From Linum tenue (Eukaryota > Streptophyta > Magnoliopsida > Malpighiales > Linaceae), in assembly GCA_946122785.1 (NCBI GenBank), contig CAMGYJ010000003.1:26801811-26865810 (forward strand): DNA of 64,000 bases. The letters are read 5' to 3'. Below are positions 12,057 to 23,167 of the stretch, in pieces (the stretch's first letter is position 1; each line of letters opens with the position of its first letter). The notes under the pieces are model-generated. The model worked only from the letters and a program-made list of their open reading frames with translations. It did no database searches and had not been told where the DNA came from. A program made the position numbers and the translations under genes.

Positions 12057-12269
12057 TAATGAAACAGAAACAGACAAGCACTATTTGGGGTTCAGTCCTA
12101 CATTCAATTCTCAAATCTTCTCAAGATCATGAACCTGTCATCACATTTATTTAGCATATCTTTGCAAATCCTTTCTCATATCTGTATAGCTCCTTTCAGC
12201 CATCTATAAATGGCAGAGCCTTGTAATGATATTAAGAAAGAGAAGAAATACACTTTCATTGCATCTTCA
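12057..12269 (+). repeat. 5' LTR of copia element
   Basis: 213 bp, starting TAATGAAACAG and ending GCATCTTCA. It is identical to the 3' LTR except for one C/T difference in the CATATCTTTGC segment. The start is placed by the CCTAC target duplication; the canonical TG is two bases further in (12059). It contains a TATAAATGG box near 12205. Confidence 0.93.
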
Positions 12270-12281
12270 TGGTATCAGAGC
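12270..12281 (+). other. Primer-binding site, initiator tRNA-Met
   Basis: TGGTATCAGAGC directly abuts the LTR end. This is the standard plant copia primer site, complementary to the 3' end of initiator tRNA-Met. Confidence 0.95.
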
Positions 12282-12360
12282 ATAGTATACTCTAACGAGT
12301 TTTTTTTTCTTCCCTCCCCAATTCTTCTGCTTATCCTTCCACTCTTCTGCTTCTCCTATA

Positions 12361-15300
12361 ATGTCAACTTCTTCCTCCACAACCTCCTCTCCTTCGGCCT
12401 CTATTCAGCCCATCACACCTCCTCGTCTATCTCTCCCCTCCAACCCTCAACTCACAGTGAAACTCACTCCAACCAATTATTTGCTTTGGAAGGCCCAATT
12501 ACAGCCTCTACTACGTTGCCATCGCTTAATCGGCCACATTGACGGCACCTCTCCGGCTCCACCACTCACCATTGATGCTCAGTCAAATCCAGACTATACT
12601 GAATGGTATGAAAGAGATCAATTGGTTCTTACCTGGATTACCCTCTCTCTGTCTGAGGCAGTCATGCCCACCATCATCAATAAGTTGACTGCTCGTGCTG
12701 CCTGGGATTCTTTGGCTCGGGTTTATGCTTCCGGGTCGCCTGTCGTCGTTGGGCAGCTCCGGCGAACTCTGAATCACATCTCTCGTGGCGAGGATTCAGC
12801 CCATGACTACCTCCAACGCGCCAAAGCCATCTTCGACCAACTTGCCACGCTCGGAGCCCCGATTACAGAAGCGGAACTTGTCACTGCGATTCTCGACGGT
12901 CTCGATGAGGATTTTCGGCCATTTACCCGCAATTTGGAGGCAAAGTTGGAACCAATTTCGTTTGAAGACCTCAGCAGCCTCCTCATCAGTGAAGAACTTC
13001 AGCTGCGCCGTTTTCGGTCACTCTCCTCTGCTGGTGGTGCTGCCCCTCCGTCGGCCTTCTTCTCTGGCCACTCTCGTGGTCGCGGCAGCCGCTTTACAAG
13101 AGGCAGAGGCGGTGGACGTTCAACCCGTCAGTCTGCCCGCGTCAACACTCCACGGGCTCACCATCAACTATCGGCCCAACCTCATCTAGCAGCCCAGCCG
13201 TTGGCCCATGTTTATTCTGCCTCATTTAATAAATCTATGTCTGCAGGAGTTCTTGGTTCTGGGCCCTCCGGCCCATCTGCAGTGGTCTGCCATAATTGTG
13301 GAGGAAGGGGTCACATTAGGCCCAATTGTCCAAGCCCAAAATATCATATTCCCGCCAATTCTTCTAGCCCATCTTCGTACCTAGCCCAATCGCCTCAGCC
13401 TTTTCACTCCTCTCAAAATTGGCTTCTCGACTCTGGAGCCAATCATCATCTCACCTCCGACCTCGATAATCTGGCTCATCATTCTGAGTATAATGGAACC
13501 GATCAAGTCACATTTGGTAATGGTAACTCTCTTCCCATCTCTCATTCAGGATCTTCTACCGGTCATCTGTCTAATTATTCTGTGTCTCTTGATAATATAC
13601 TTCCGAGTAAAAAATGCTCCTCATAATCTTCTTTCCATTAGTTCTCTTACCCGTTCTAACCCCATCTCCATTGAATTCTTTGACTCTTATTTTGTTATAA
13701 AGGACCGTCAGACGAAGCATGAACTTTATCGAGGCTCTACAGTTGATGGCCTTTATTCTCTTCCGCTTCACATCAACCGGCATACTCCTCGTGCGTTTGC
13801 TGCTTCACTCAATCTCTGGCATCAGCGTCTCGGTCATGCCAATTTGCGTGCTGTTCGCCAGCTTTTGTCGTCTCATCATATAAAATACTCCTCCGACTCT
13901 TCTTCTTTATGTCATGGTTGTTCCCTTAGTAAGATTCATAAACTTCCATTTCCAGCTTCCTCTTATCGTGCATCTGCTCCTTTAGAACTTATATGTAGTG
14001 ATCTTTGGGGACCCGCTCCTCTCCTATCTTATGATCATCAATCTTATTATGTTTGTTTTATGATCACTACAGTAAGTTCACCTGGATTTATTTTCTTCAC
14101 TCTAAGTCTCAGGTTCTCAGTGTGTTCACTCAATTTCGTCAGCTTGTTGAAAAATATTTTGGCCTTCCCATTAAAATTTTTCAATCTGACTGGGGTGGAG
14201 AATATCAAGCCCTCACTTCTTATCTTGCGACTCATGGTATTACTCATAGATCCTCATGCCCCCATACCCCTGAGCAGAATGGGTGTGCTGAACGCAAACA
14301 TCGTCACATAGTTAACAACGGTCTTGCCATGTTGCATCATGCGCAAGTTCCCCTCAAATACTGGCCTCTTGCATTTGACACAGCCTGTTATCTTATTAAT
14401 CGCACTCCCACACCTCTTCTAAACAATCTCTCTCCTTTCACTGTCTTGTTTAAACAAACACCTGATATTCTTAATCTTCGTGCTTTTGGTTGTCTTTGCT
14501 ATCCATGGCTTCGTCCGTATACATCTAATAAACTTCAACCCCGTTCTATTCCCTGTGTTTTCATGGGTTATAGTAAGTTACACAAAGGTTATCGATGTCT
14601 TGATCGGGCAACAGGTCGTATTTATGTTAGTCGACATGTCCTCTTTGATGAGTCCATTTTTCCTTTTACAACCACTCCTCACTCTTCCTCTCCTACTCCT
14701 TCCCTCCAACAATTTTTAGACACATCCCCAATTAATTTACCCAGCCCACCTCTTTCCCATCCTTCACAGACCAAGCAATTAATTCTACATCACCCTACCC
14801 CACCATTACTTGGCCCAACTCCCACCATTATCTCGTCTCCCACCTCTTCCTCACTAGAATCCAACCCTCCAACCCAATCTGGCCCACCACCCACTTCCCA
14901 CCCCAACCCACTGTCCCCTACTCACAAAATAACAACTCCATCACCATCATCAAAGCCATCGGCTCCCATCTCTGCTGCTCCTCCTCTGCTAAAAACTTAC
15001 TTCCGTCGTCCTACTATTCCGTCCCGACCTCCGTTTAACACATCACCCCGGATCCTCCCTAATCCTTCCCCACTTCCTCCTCCACAACGTATGACTACTC
15101 GCTCCCAGACCGGCAACTTAAAGCCACGGCAATTCATCGCCTCTCTTACACCAGCTCTTCCAACCACAGCTGCACAGGCAATGAAAATTGCGCATTGGAG
15201 AGCTGCCATGACCTCCGAGTTTGATGCATTAATTCGCAATCACACTTGGGATCTCGTTCCTCCACCACAGGATTGCAATTTGATATCTAACAAATGGGTG

Positions 15301-16584
15301 TTTGCTATCAAGACTAATCCAGATGGCACAATCGAACGACACAAGGCCCGCCTTGTCGCCCGTGGATTTGAGCAGATTCCGGGACGGGATTTTAACCAAA
15401 CCTTCAGTCCGGTCCTCAAGCCGGCAACTTTAAGGCTTATTCTGGGCATTGCTGTATCGCACTCTTGGCCGCTGCACCATATAGATATCTCCAACGCCTT
15501 CCTTCACGGCACATTACAGGAAGAGGTATATATGCGTCAACCACAGGGATTCATCGATCCAGACCGTCCCGACCATGTCTGCCGCCTGAACAAGTCTCTA
15601 TATGGTCTTCGACAGGCACCTAGAGCGTGGTTTCATTGTTTGTCACAAGCTCTTAGGGAATTTGGATTCATTGCCTCGAAGACAGACCCATCTCTCTTCA
15701 TTTACAAGGTTGGCCAAGTTACTTTGTATATGTTGGTCTACGTCGACGATATAGTGATCACCGGCACTCATTCCTCATCAATTCAGCAACTCATGACTTT
15801 CCTCCGATCCCGGTTTGCTCTCAGAGATCTTGGGCAACTTTCATATTTTCTGGGGCTAGAGGTGCAACAGTCTAGCACTGGTTTAATTCTACATCAAAGA
15901 AAGTACATTCTTGAATTATTGCAACGGCCAGGAATGTCTGAAGCAAATGCGATTACTACTCCATGTACTATAGATCAGCTTATTCAAAGTGCCTCTGATA
16001 CTTCTCCAGCATTCCATGATCCTGGCTTATACCGCAGCATTGTTGGTGGTCTGCAGTACTTGAGTTTCACAAGGCCGGATATTTCATTTGCAGTCAATCA
16101 TGTTTCCCAGTTTCAACATTCTCCAACTGATGCACACTGGTCTGCAGTAAAACGCATTATGCGTTACCTTCGTGGTACACTAGCCACCGGACTCATTTTC
16201 CACCGTTCATCTAAACCACAACTCCATGGCTATTCAGATGCCTCATTTGCTTCGTGTCCCACAGATCGAAAATCGATTACAGGCTATGCTGTGTTCTATG
16301 GACAGAATCTGGTTTCCTGGTCTACTCGAAAGCAGAAGTCGGTGGCGCGATCTTCGACTGAATGTGAGTATCGCGCCTTAGCTACCTTGGCATCAGAAGT
16401 TATCTGGCTTCAAGCACTTCTTTCCGAACTTGGTCAGCCGCTTACTTCATCCCCAGTGCTTTGGTGTGATAACTTAGGGACAACCTACCTGGCGCACAAC
16501 CCTGTTTTTCATAGTCGGTCCAAACACCTGGAAATTGAATTTCATTTTGTACGCGATCGGGTCAACAAGAATCAACTACATGTT
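12361..16584 (+). pseudogene. Copia gag-pol polyprotein, frameshifted
   Basis: The ATG at 12361 opens a gag of the UBN2/copia type, with zinc knuckle CHNCGGRGHIRPNC near 13290. The protease motif LLDSGANHHLTSD follows near 13425. Next come the GAG-pre-integrase motif (HQRLGHANL), the integrase with acidic residues in CSDLWGP and FQSDWGGEY and the Glu in PEQNGCAERKHRH, then RT with YVDDIVITG near 15740 and RNase H with YSDASFASCPTDRKSITGY near 16230. Two small indels break the frame: one near 13600 between protease and integrase, and one near 14060 inside the integrase core. At 16584 the coding sequence is cut by the gypsy insertion and resumes at 22838. Despite the near-identical LTRs, this copy cannot make a full polyprotein. 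Confidence 0.93.
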
Positions 16585-18341
16585 TGCTTGTCCCCAAGCA
16601 AACCAAGTACTACACAAGGTAAGCTCACATATTTCAATCAACCAACATTGGGGACAAGTCATAAAGGCACAGAATCAAACTGGTTTTCAAACATCAACAC
16701 ATGAACAACTTTAATAGCAACCTGAACAACCACCACAAAGGACATTCGAGTGCAGCAGATCGAGTAAAGGAAGAGTCTCCCTTCTGTTCACTGGCCAACC
16801 TAGACTTGATTCAACCACTTACTCAAAACAGTCAACTCATGCATCCAACTCAAGACATCAGAATAGATACCGAGCAATCTAGGTCCTCACCGGGGTACAA
16901 GAGCATATAGAAAATGAACATGAATCACTCACTCTCGACCAGTGGGGTCAGGACAATTTGATGCGAAAGATGCGCATGCTATTTCTCTCAATACCTATCA
17001 TCTCTTCACCATGATGGCAGCCTCTAAATGCTAGAGTTCACATATGGGGTGTCACCACTAACTAATCAGGAGGTCTTAGACACAGGTTCAAATGACTGGC
17101 TAGGGTCTTGGACATGGGGAAAAGGCCTTTTAGGTGGTGGAAGTATTCATAGCACAAGGTTCCACATTTCCAAACCCACACAATCATAGTCAAACAAACC
17201 GGTATTCCCTTTCTGCTATTCTGCAATACTCAACATCTCAAGAGCACAAGAGCGAAGGAGGCATAAACATCAGCATTTCCAAGCCACACTGCTAAGAAAC
17301 ACTACTTAATGGGCATTATTCAGATTTTTGGTAGTGGCTCTCTTTTGCTTTCAATTTTTCTTTGTTTTTCTTTCATTTTTCTTTTCATTTCTTAAGAGAG
17401 CCACCACTTCTGCATAAATTTCAAACACCTGCCCAACTTTTAAGCACTACCTCCAACACTCACATAGACTTTAGCAGAAACAGCAGAGAATATATAAAAA
17501 CCACTCTGTGGAACCTTCTAAAAGATGCAACAAGGGTGATTTGTTTCATTATAGACCAAAAGAAAGGATAACACACGGCTCAAAGGGGCTGACTAGGGGA
17601 TATGACACATCAGGACAGTCAGTTTTGGGCGTGGGCTAATCCTATGCCTCCATCATCTTAGCTAGTGACAACGTGAATGCTACACATCATGGAAGAGGGA
17701 TCTATCGCACAAGAAAGAAACGAGCAGGCTCAAATCTCAAATGGCTACCTATATGCTCTATCTCACATTCTAATACCCTGAACTAGATGCATAAACGACT
17801 GTCAAGAACAAGTAATCAGATCAAGTCACAGTTGGCAAGCAAACAGTTGAAAAACTGAACCCCTACATCGTTCTACTGCACATCTCAGTCCTCATCATAG
17901 GTTGTCCTAGTCGCAAACAAGTTGTCATGCATTAATCCGAAAACCAATCAATCCATCCATCAAAACACAGTGCCAATATGATCAAACAGCAGTACTTGGA
18001 GCCCTCAAATCGTAAGATTCGGACAGTGGACTAGGCTCCAAGCACCATCATAAATATTCCAACCGATACAAAACACCCCCCCCACACTTAAGCACGACAT
18101 TGCCCTCAATGGAGTAGAGGGAAAGATAAGGGGAACGATGATACCGGATTGAAACACTGCTGGGGGACTGGAAGTGGACCAGTCAGCGGGGCTAGCATCA
18201 GCAAAACACACTGGGTGATAGAAACCATAGTTCCAAGTGGACAACCCGACAAAAACAAACGAAAGAAAAACAAACCTTGGTGGGGTTGCCTCCCCACAAG
18301 CGCTTCTTTACCGTCTTTTAGCTGGACGCCAGTATGGATGC
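16585..18341 (-). other. 3' non-coding region of the gypsy element
   Basis: No ORF is supported here. On the minus strand it begins with a short hairpin GTGGGGAGGCAACCCCAC (about 18297-18280) just after the gag ORF. An AAGTGTGGGGGGGGTG purine tract follows near 18085-18070. It ends with the dyad TTGCTTG/CAAGCAA around 16584-16601. These motifs are familiar from the 3' untranslated part of plant Athila/Tat-group elements. Confidence 0.7.
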
Positions 18342-21119
18342 TCAGAGAAGAGTAGGATCAGGTGCCTTCAAGAGCGGATCCACATCGCTCTTGAGGTACA
18401 GCTTCAAATGGTGGCCATGCACGCGACGAATGTGGCCACCAGCATTTGCCAGCTCGACTTGGCCATCCGGTAAGATGCAAGCGAGTGAATACTCGGATGG
18501 CCAAGGTGGGGGCGGGACCAGCTCATAGTGGTCTCCGGCTTTCTCGCGTGCAGGCTTAGCCGCCTGCAGTTTCGGCCGCCACTCCTCCTTGACCTGTTCT
18601 TTGGATGATGGAGTGGTCCGGAGTGGCGGTGAAGGTGTGAGAGGCGGGTCCTGCAAAACAGGCAGCACAGAAGGATACACGACAGACTCGTGCTCCTGGT
18701 GAGAGACAGCATGCAGAGGTAACGAAGCAGGCATAGTGTTAGCAACAGAAAATGTTATTCTCTCCTCGCCATCCCTCAGAACTAAGGTCCCATCATGCAC
18801 ATCTATGAGAGCCTTGGCGGTGGCCAGGAAAGGCCTTCCCAGTATAAGAGGCACTTCTGTGTCCTCACTGATGTCCAGGATAACAAAATCCACAGGATAT
18901 GTGAATTTGCCAACCTTGACCAGAAGGTCTTCCACTATACCCCTAGGATGCACTACCGATCTGTCAGCTAATTGAAGGGTCATCCTAGTAGCACGGGGTT
19001 CACCTAGGCCTAGTTTCATGAACAATTTATATGGAATAACATTGATACTAGCACCTAAATCCGCCAAGGACTTCTCTACATGCAATTTACCAATAGAGCA
19101 CGGGATAGTGAAACTACCTGGGTCCTTTTTCTTCTGCGGAAGCTTGTTCTGCAGAATAGCCGAGCACTCCTCGCTGAGCTCCACAGTGGCCAGCTCACTC
19201 AGCTTCTGCTTCTTTGAGAGACGCTCTTTCAGAAACTTCGCATACCTCGGCATTTGCGATAGTGCCTCCAGGAAGGGCACTTGGACATTCAGCTTCTTGA
19301 GCATGGCCATGAAGTTCTCGAACTCTGTCTCCAGCCTGTCTCTGTGCAACCGAGTAGGGAAAGGGAGTTTAGGGACATACTCCTTCACTACTGGTTGCGG
19401 TTTAGGTGCAGGCACCTCAACCTCCTTCTCTACTTCTTGATCAACCGCCGGAGATGCTGCAACAGGGCTTTCTCTCTCCGGTTCCCGAGCAGGGGGGTCG
19501 ACAGTCAGCTTGCCACTCCTGGTCATGATGGCATTGACCCGCTCATTCGGGGCCGGCGGGTGAGGGATGGTCTGCGCTGGTAGAGTACCAGGCGCCCTTT
19601 GAGCCACTGCCTGGGCCACGCTCCCCAGCTGGGTCTGGATGTCCTGCAAAACAGCCTGTGTATTCCTCTGACCAGCTTCAAGAGCCAGGAGTTTCCCCGA
19701 GGCCTTCTCCATGAACTGCTCAAAGGTGTTGAACTTCTGAGCACTGGTACTGGCGAGGGAACCCACCAAGTCCCGCAGGTCAGCCATCTGATCATTCTGC
19801 ACTGGGGCAGCTAGGGCTGCACCTGGCTGCTGATAAGGCCGCGGCTGTGTTAGAGCAGCATGCCCCTGCATGGGCTGATAGAGAGACTGTTGCTGCTGCT
19901 GGAATTGCCCCTGTCTGGGCTGATATGGTGGCCTCTGGAAGCCCGGTGGTCCCTGTGGAGCTGGTGGTCTGGGGTCTGGCCCAGCCCAGGAGAAATTAGG
20001 ATGCTGGCGCCACCCCTCATTGTACGTGTTGCTGTAGGGGTCATTGCGCCTGACATTGTTGATGAAGTTCACCTGCTCCTGGGGTGTAGTCGATTCCTTC
20101 ATCGCCTGGCAGTCTTCCACCATATGATGGGTGCTCTCGCACCACTGGCAGAGCATCGCCTGCTGCTGTCCGGTCCCTGGAATCATCCCGGAACGATCGA
20201 TAGCTGAGACCAGCTTCGAGACTACCTGCACCAAATCAGATGACTGGGTGCCCACAGCATGCACACCCCGGCCTGGTGCTCTCCTCGATCTCCTGGCAGT
20301 GCCCCAATCATAACCATTCTCCGCCATCTCTTCAAAGAGTTGATTCAGCTGTGGCGGGGTTTTAGTCAGCATGCTCCCGCCACAAACCGAATCAATCAGC
20401 TGCTTGTCCTCCGGGAAGAGAGCGTGATAGAAGGTGCCCACCTTGAATGCATCATTAAAACCATGATTGGGACACCTGAGAAAAAGACTGTTGTACCTCT
20501 CCCAAGCATCCCTGATGGTCTCATCCTCATCCTGAGTAAAATGTGTAATCTGCTTCTGGAGATCAGCAGTCTTGGATGGAGGATGGTAGCGGGTGAGGAA
20601 CTTGTCCGCCAGGTTGGCGAACGTGGTGATGGAGCCCGGAGGTCGAGTGTCTAGCCACTCCTTGGCCTGCCCCTCCAGAGTGAATGGGAAGTACCTCAGC
20701 TGGATGGCATCTGCTGGTACCCCATTGATCTTGATTCCATCGATGAGCTCGTGGAATCGCCTGAGATGTGATCGAGGGCACTCTCCCTCCTTACCACGGA
20801 ACACTACTGAACCGCGCAGCATGGTGATCACGGAGGTGCTCACCTCAAAGTTGTTGGCTGGGACATGAGGGTGTTGAATGGGTGACCTCATGTCTGCAGC
20901 CCTAGCGGTCCAGTAGGATCCCATGGTCTGCTCATCTGGGTTGATCACCTCGTGGTTCTGCGGCTCACCCATCTCTCCTTCTTCTTCTTCTCCGATCTGT
21001 AGCTGTGACAGCGCCTTCTCCGCAGCCAGTCGCGCCTTTAGAACCCGCTTGGAGTTCCGGCAGGTTCGTTCAAGCTCCTGGTCTAATGGTAGTAATCCTC
21101 CCGACTGGCTACGGGTCAT
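18342..21119 (-). CDS. Gag-protease ORF of the gypsy element (925 aa)
   Basis: A single uninterrupted frame. The N-terminal part is a Ty3-type gag (retrotrans_gag motifs such as LEGQAKEWLD and FLTRYHPP), then a zinc knuckle CQWCESTHHMVEDC (Cx2Cx4Hx4C) and a Pro/Gln-rich linker. The retropepsin-like aspartic protease has the active-site motif ADLGASINVIP and the flap-distal ILGRPFLATAKALID. RT, RNase H and integrase core should follow. Instead the frame runs within about 80 residues into PPPPWPSEYSLACILPDGQV and VHGHHLKLYL, which resembles the C-terminal tail of Athila/Tat integrases. I infer an in-frame internal deletion. It would act as a structural Gag and processing protease that depends on another element's RT and integrase. 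The start M follows the primer site by about 120 bp. Confidence 0.9.
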   Translation of the reverse strand: MTRSQSGGLLPLDQELERTCRNSKRVLKARLAAEKALSQLQIGEEEEGEMGEPQNHEVINPDEQTMGSYWTARAADMRSPIQHPHVPANNFEVSTSVITMLRGSVVFRGKEGECPRSHLRRFHELIDGIKINGVPADAIQLRYFPFTLEGQAKEWLDTRPPGSITTFANLADKFLTRYHPPSKTADLQKQITHFTQDEDETIRDAWERYNSLFLRCPNHGFNDAFKVGTFYHALFPEDKQLIDSVCGGSMLTKTPPQLNQLFEEMAENGYDWGTARRSRRAPGRGVHAVGTQSSDLVQVVSKLVSAIDRSGMIPGTGQQQAMLCQWCESTHHMVEDCQAMKESTTPQEQVNFINNVRRNDPYSNTYNEGWRQHPNFSWAGPDPRPPAPQGPPGFQRPPYQPRQGQFQQQQQSLYQPMQGHAALTQPRPYQQPGAALAAPVQNDQMADLRDLVGSLASTSAQKFNTFEQFMEKASGKLLALEAGQRNTQAVLQDIQTQLGSVAQAVAQRAPGTLPAQTIPHPPAPNERVNAIMTRSGKLTVDPPAREPERESPVAASPAVDQEVEKEVEVPAPKPQPVVKEYVPKLPFPTRLHRDRLETEFENFMAMLKKLNVQVPFLEALSQMPRYAKFLKERLSKKQKLSELATVELSEECSAILQNKLPQKKKDPGSFTIPCSIGKLHVEKSLADLGASINVIPYKLFMKLGLGEPRATRMTLQLADRSVVHPRGIVEDLLVKVGKFTYPVDFVILDISEDTEVPLILGRPFLATAKALIDVHDGTLVLRDGEERITFSVANTMPASLPLHAVSHQEHESVVYPSVLPVLQDPPLTPSPPLRTTPSSKEQVKEEWRPKLQAAKPAREKAGDHYELVPPPPWPSEYSLACILPDGQVELANAGGHIRRVHGHHLKLYLKSDVDPLLKAPDPTLL

Positions 21120-21239
21120 GCACTACCTGCACACACTCAGAAGAAACAACCCGTGAAGGCACACATGTGGAAGAAAGAAAATGCAGTAAATAAAAGCTAG
21201 AGTAACAAATTATCACGTTTCCCCAATAACCTAGAGGGG

Positions 21240-21257
21240 TCCCCAGCAACGGCGCCA
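21240..21257 (-). other. Primer-binding site, tRNA-Asp type
   Basis: On the minus strand TGGCGCCGTTGCTGGGGA, differing by one base from the site typical of plant Athila-group elements, which is complementary to the 3' end of tRNA-Asp. It fixes the orientation of the element. Confidence 0.88.
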
Positions 21258-21261
21258 AAAA

Positions 21262-22832
21262 CTTAACACGCTAAAACACAACACCAAACTGCGACCAAGT
21301 GTAATCGCAGTCCGGGAATGCAGTAACAGGCAAGTTATATTATCAACCCGGGGTCTAGATCTACTGCTTACTCCGTGATTCTCTATTATCTAGCAAACTA
21401 AGTCGAGTGAGTGTTGTTTAAAGCAAAAGCAGTAAGAAAGCAGGAAATGGTTCGGTTTTCAAAAGTAGTTAAGAGTCACTCGGGATTGAGCCCCCCTAGC
21501 CCCTTAGTTAGGTTCAATTGCAATTCCCTGGGTTGATTTACTGTTGATTAGACTGCGGAAGATCCGACAGTAGCTTGGAATCTCTTAAGCTGACCAAGCC
21601 CTCTCAGTCTAACTACCCGGCAGACGACTAGTCTTCACCGGGATAGAAAGCTGAGGCTATGAACACAGAACTCCACTACTGGCGCCAAGAACACCAGTAC
21701 AAAGCAGTAAATTGGCTAACTCTCGTATAACCAATCTCCTACTATCGAATGAAGAGGCTCTAACAACCTAATCAGATTCTATCTATCTCAGGTTGCAGCA
21801 GAAATTGAGAAAAGCTGATCAGACTCAAATCAATTCATGAAACATGCGTCATTCGATTAAAATCAAACAATAATATCATTCCCAAGTCATTACAATCAAA
21901 TCCCTAACATCAGGAACTAGGGTTCTTCATACCCAAGTGAGAGAGAGGTTCTACTCCATAGAGAGAGAAAGGAAAACAGAAATCAGAGTAGTCATACTCA
22001 TAAAGATGAGGAAAATCTGCTCTGGGATGTCAATCTTCACTCCTAGGGGCGCAATCTGGGCTTCAATGATGAGAAATCCACTCCAAAATAGCTCCTAGGG
22101 TTTGTTCTTCGCTCTTTCTCTCTCTAAAACTCTGTTTTTGCCCAGAAAATCGAATTCCCCCTCTTTTGGCTGAAAATCTGCCTAAAAGGGCATCACTGGC
22201 CAAAGCACTGTCGAGGGCACGGCCGTGCTTTGCCTCAGCCCGCCCGTGCTTTGGCTAGGGTTAATTACACGGCCACATGTTGGTGAAAACACGGCCGTGC
22301 TTTAGGGAGAACACGGCCGTGCTTTGGTGAAAACACGCCCGTGCTTTGTCTCGGCCCTGCCCGTGTAATCAGCTCATGTCTGCCAAACTCGGATTTGCTC
22401 TCGGCAGTAAAAGCACGGTCACAGAACACGGCCGTGTTTTGAAGGCCTCCTGCCCGTGTTTTTACTGCCGAACCTGTTCCCCTATATTCAATGCTTCGTT
22501 TCTCCCTCGTCCGGACTCCGAATCAGTCGCCGTTTGATCCCAGACGCTCGTAGTCTCGTCCTCTTTCTTTTCATGAAAAGCTTGCATGATTCTTTGTCCA
22601 TAAAGTGAGGTAGAAATCCATTCTTCTTCAGGTCATGCCAGAGTTTCTTCTCCCGAATCGTCAATTGATCTCTGATTGACTTGAAACTTGCGCCTATGCT
22701 TCACTTTATGTGCTAGGACCTGAAATGTGACAAAGGAACACAACCTAGCGTAAAATAGGCCAAGGAACAATCAATTCGAGCCAAAATGGGCAGGAAACCA
22801 GAGTGAAAACACGTGCAAATATGATGCTATCA
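21262..22832 (-). repeat. 5' LTR of the gypsy element
   Basis: About 1.57 kb, read on the minus strand from TGATAGCATC (22832). The inner end near 21262 is set only by the adjacent primer site and may be off by some bases. The upstream half carries at least four perfect CACGGCCGTG palindromes and several diverged ones (22196-22475). It is homologous to the truncated LTR at 2050-2820 and shares its layout with the solo LTRs at 43836 and 52781. Confidence 0.85.
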
Positions 22833-22837
22833 ATGTT

Positions 22838-22957
22838 CGTTACCTACCAACTACAGATCAGCTGGCGGATGTGCTCACAAAGCCTCTCACTCGACTACCA
22901 TTTCGACGATTTTGTTCCAAGTTTCACCTCACTGAGGTTTCACTTGCGGGGGCGTAA
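22838..22957 (+). pseudogene. C-terminal end of copia RNase H, separated by gypsy
   Basis: Continues the copia polyprotein in frame after the nested insertion, with the typical terminal motif TTDQLADVLTKPL, and ends in TAA at 22955-22957. The stop codon is formed by the first three bases of the 3' LTR as defined by the target duplication. Confidence 0.9.
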
Positions 22958-23167
22958 TGAAACAGAAACAGACAAGCACTATTTGGGGTTCAGTCCTACA
23001 TTCAATTCTCAAATCTTCTCAAGATCATGAACCTGTCATCACATTTATTTAGCATATTTTTGCAAATCCTTTCTCATATCTGTATAGCTCCTTTCAGCCA
23101 TCTATAAATGGCAGAGCCTTGTAATGATATTAAGAAAGAGAAGAAATACACTTTCATTGCATCTTCA
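22955..23167 (+). repeat. 3' LTR of copia element
   Basis: 213 bp, identical to 12057-12269 except for one base. It is preceded by the purine-rich TTGCGGGGGCG and followed by the CCTAC target duplication at 23168-23172. Confidence 0.93.

Larger units (their letters stand above)
16585..22832 (-). mobile_element. Ty3/Athila-like non-autonomous element with one LTR
   Basis: Inserted in the copia RNase H tail. ATGTT at 16580-16584 is repeated at 22833-22837, and the copia frame reads straight through once the insert and one ATGTT are removed. On the minus strand the order is LTR (22832 to about 21262), tRNA-Asp-type primer site (21257-21240), gag-protease ORF (21119-18342) and a long non-coding tail ending GGGGACAAGCA at 16585. 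RT, RNase H and integrase are absent. No copy of the LTR is found at the left end; the element stops where the polypurine tract and 3' LTR would be expected. It thus resembles gag-carrying non-autonomous elements (TR-GAG or LARD types) but lacks one LTR. Confidence 0.88.
12057..23167 (+). mobile_element. Ty1/copia retrotransposon, split by a nested gypsy element
   Basis: The element is bounded by 213-bp LTRs and a 5-bp target duplication CCTAC (12052-12056 and 23168-23172). Without the 6.25-kb nested insertion at 16585-22832 and one TSD copy it is about 4.86 kb, normal for plant copia. A primer-binding site for initiator tRNA-Met follows the 5' LTR, and the purine-rich CTTGCGGGGGCG precedes the 3' LTR. 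The domain order gag, protease, integrase, RT, RNase H is that of copia. The LTRs differ at one site only, so insertion is recent. The gypsy element must be younger still. Confidence 0.95.

Noticed and set aside
18404..20868. Many open frames on both strands in the gypsy gag
   Set aside because: They are GC-rich shadows of the 925-codon gag-protease frame.
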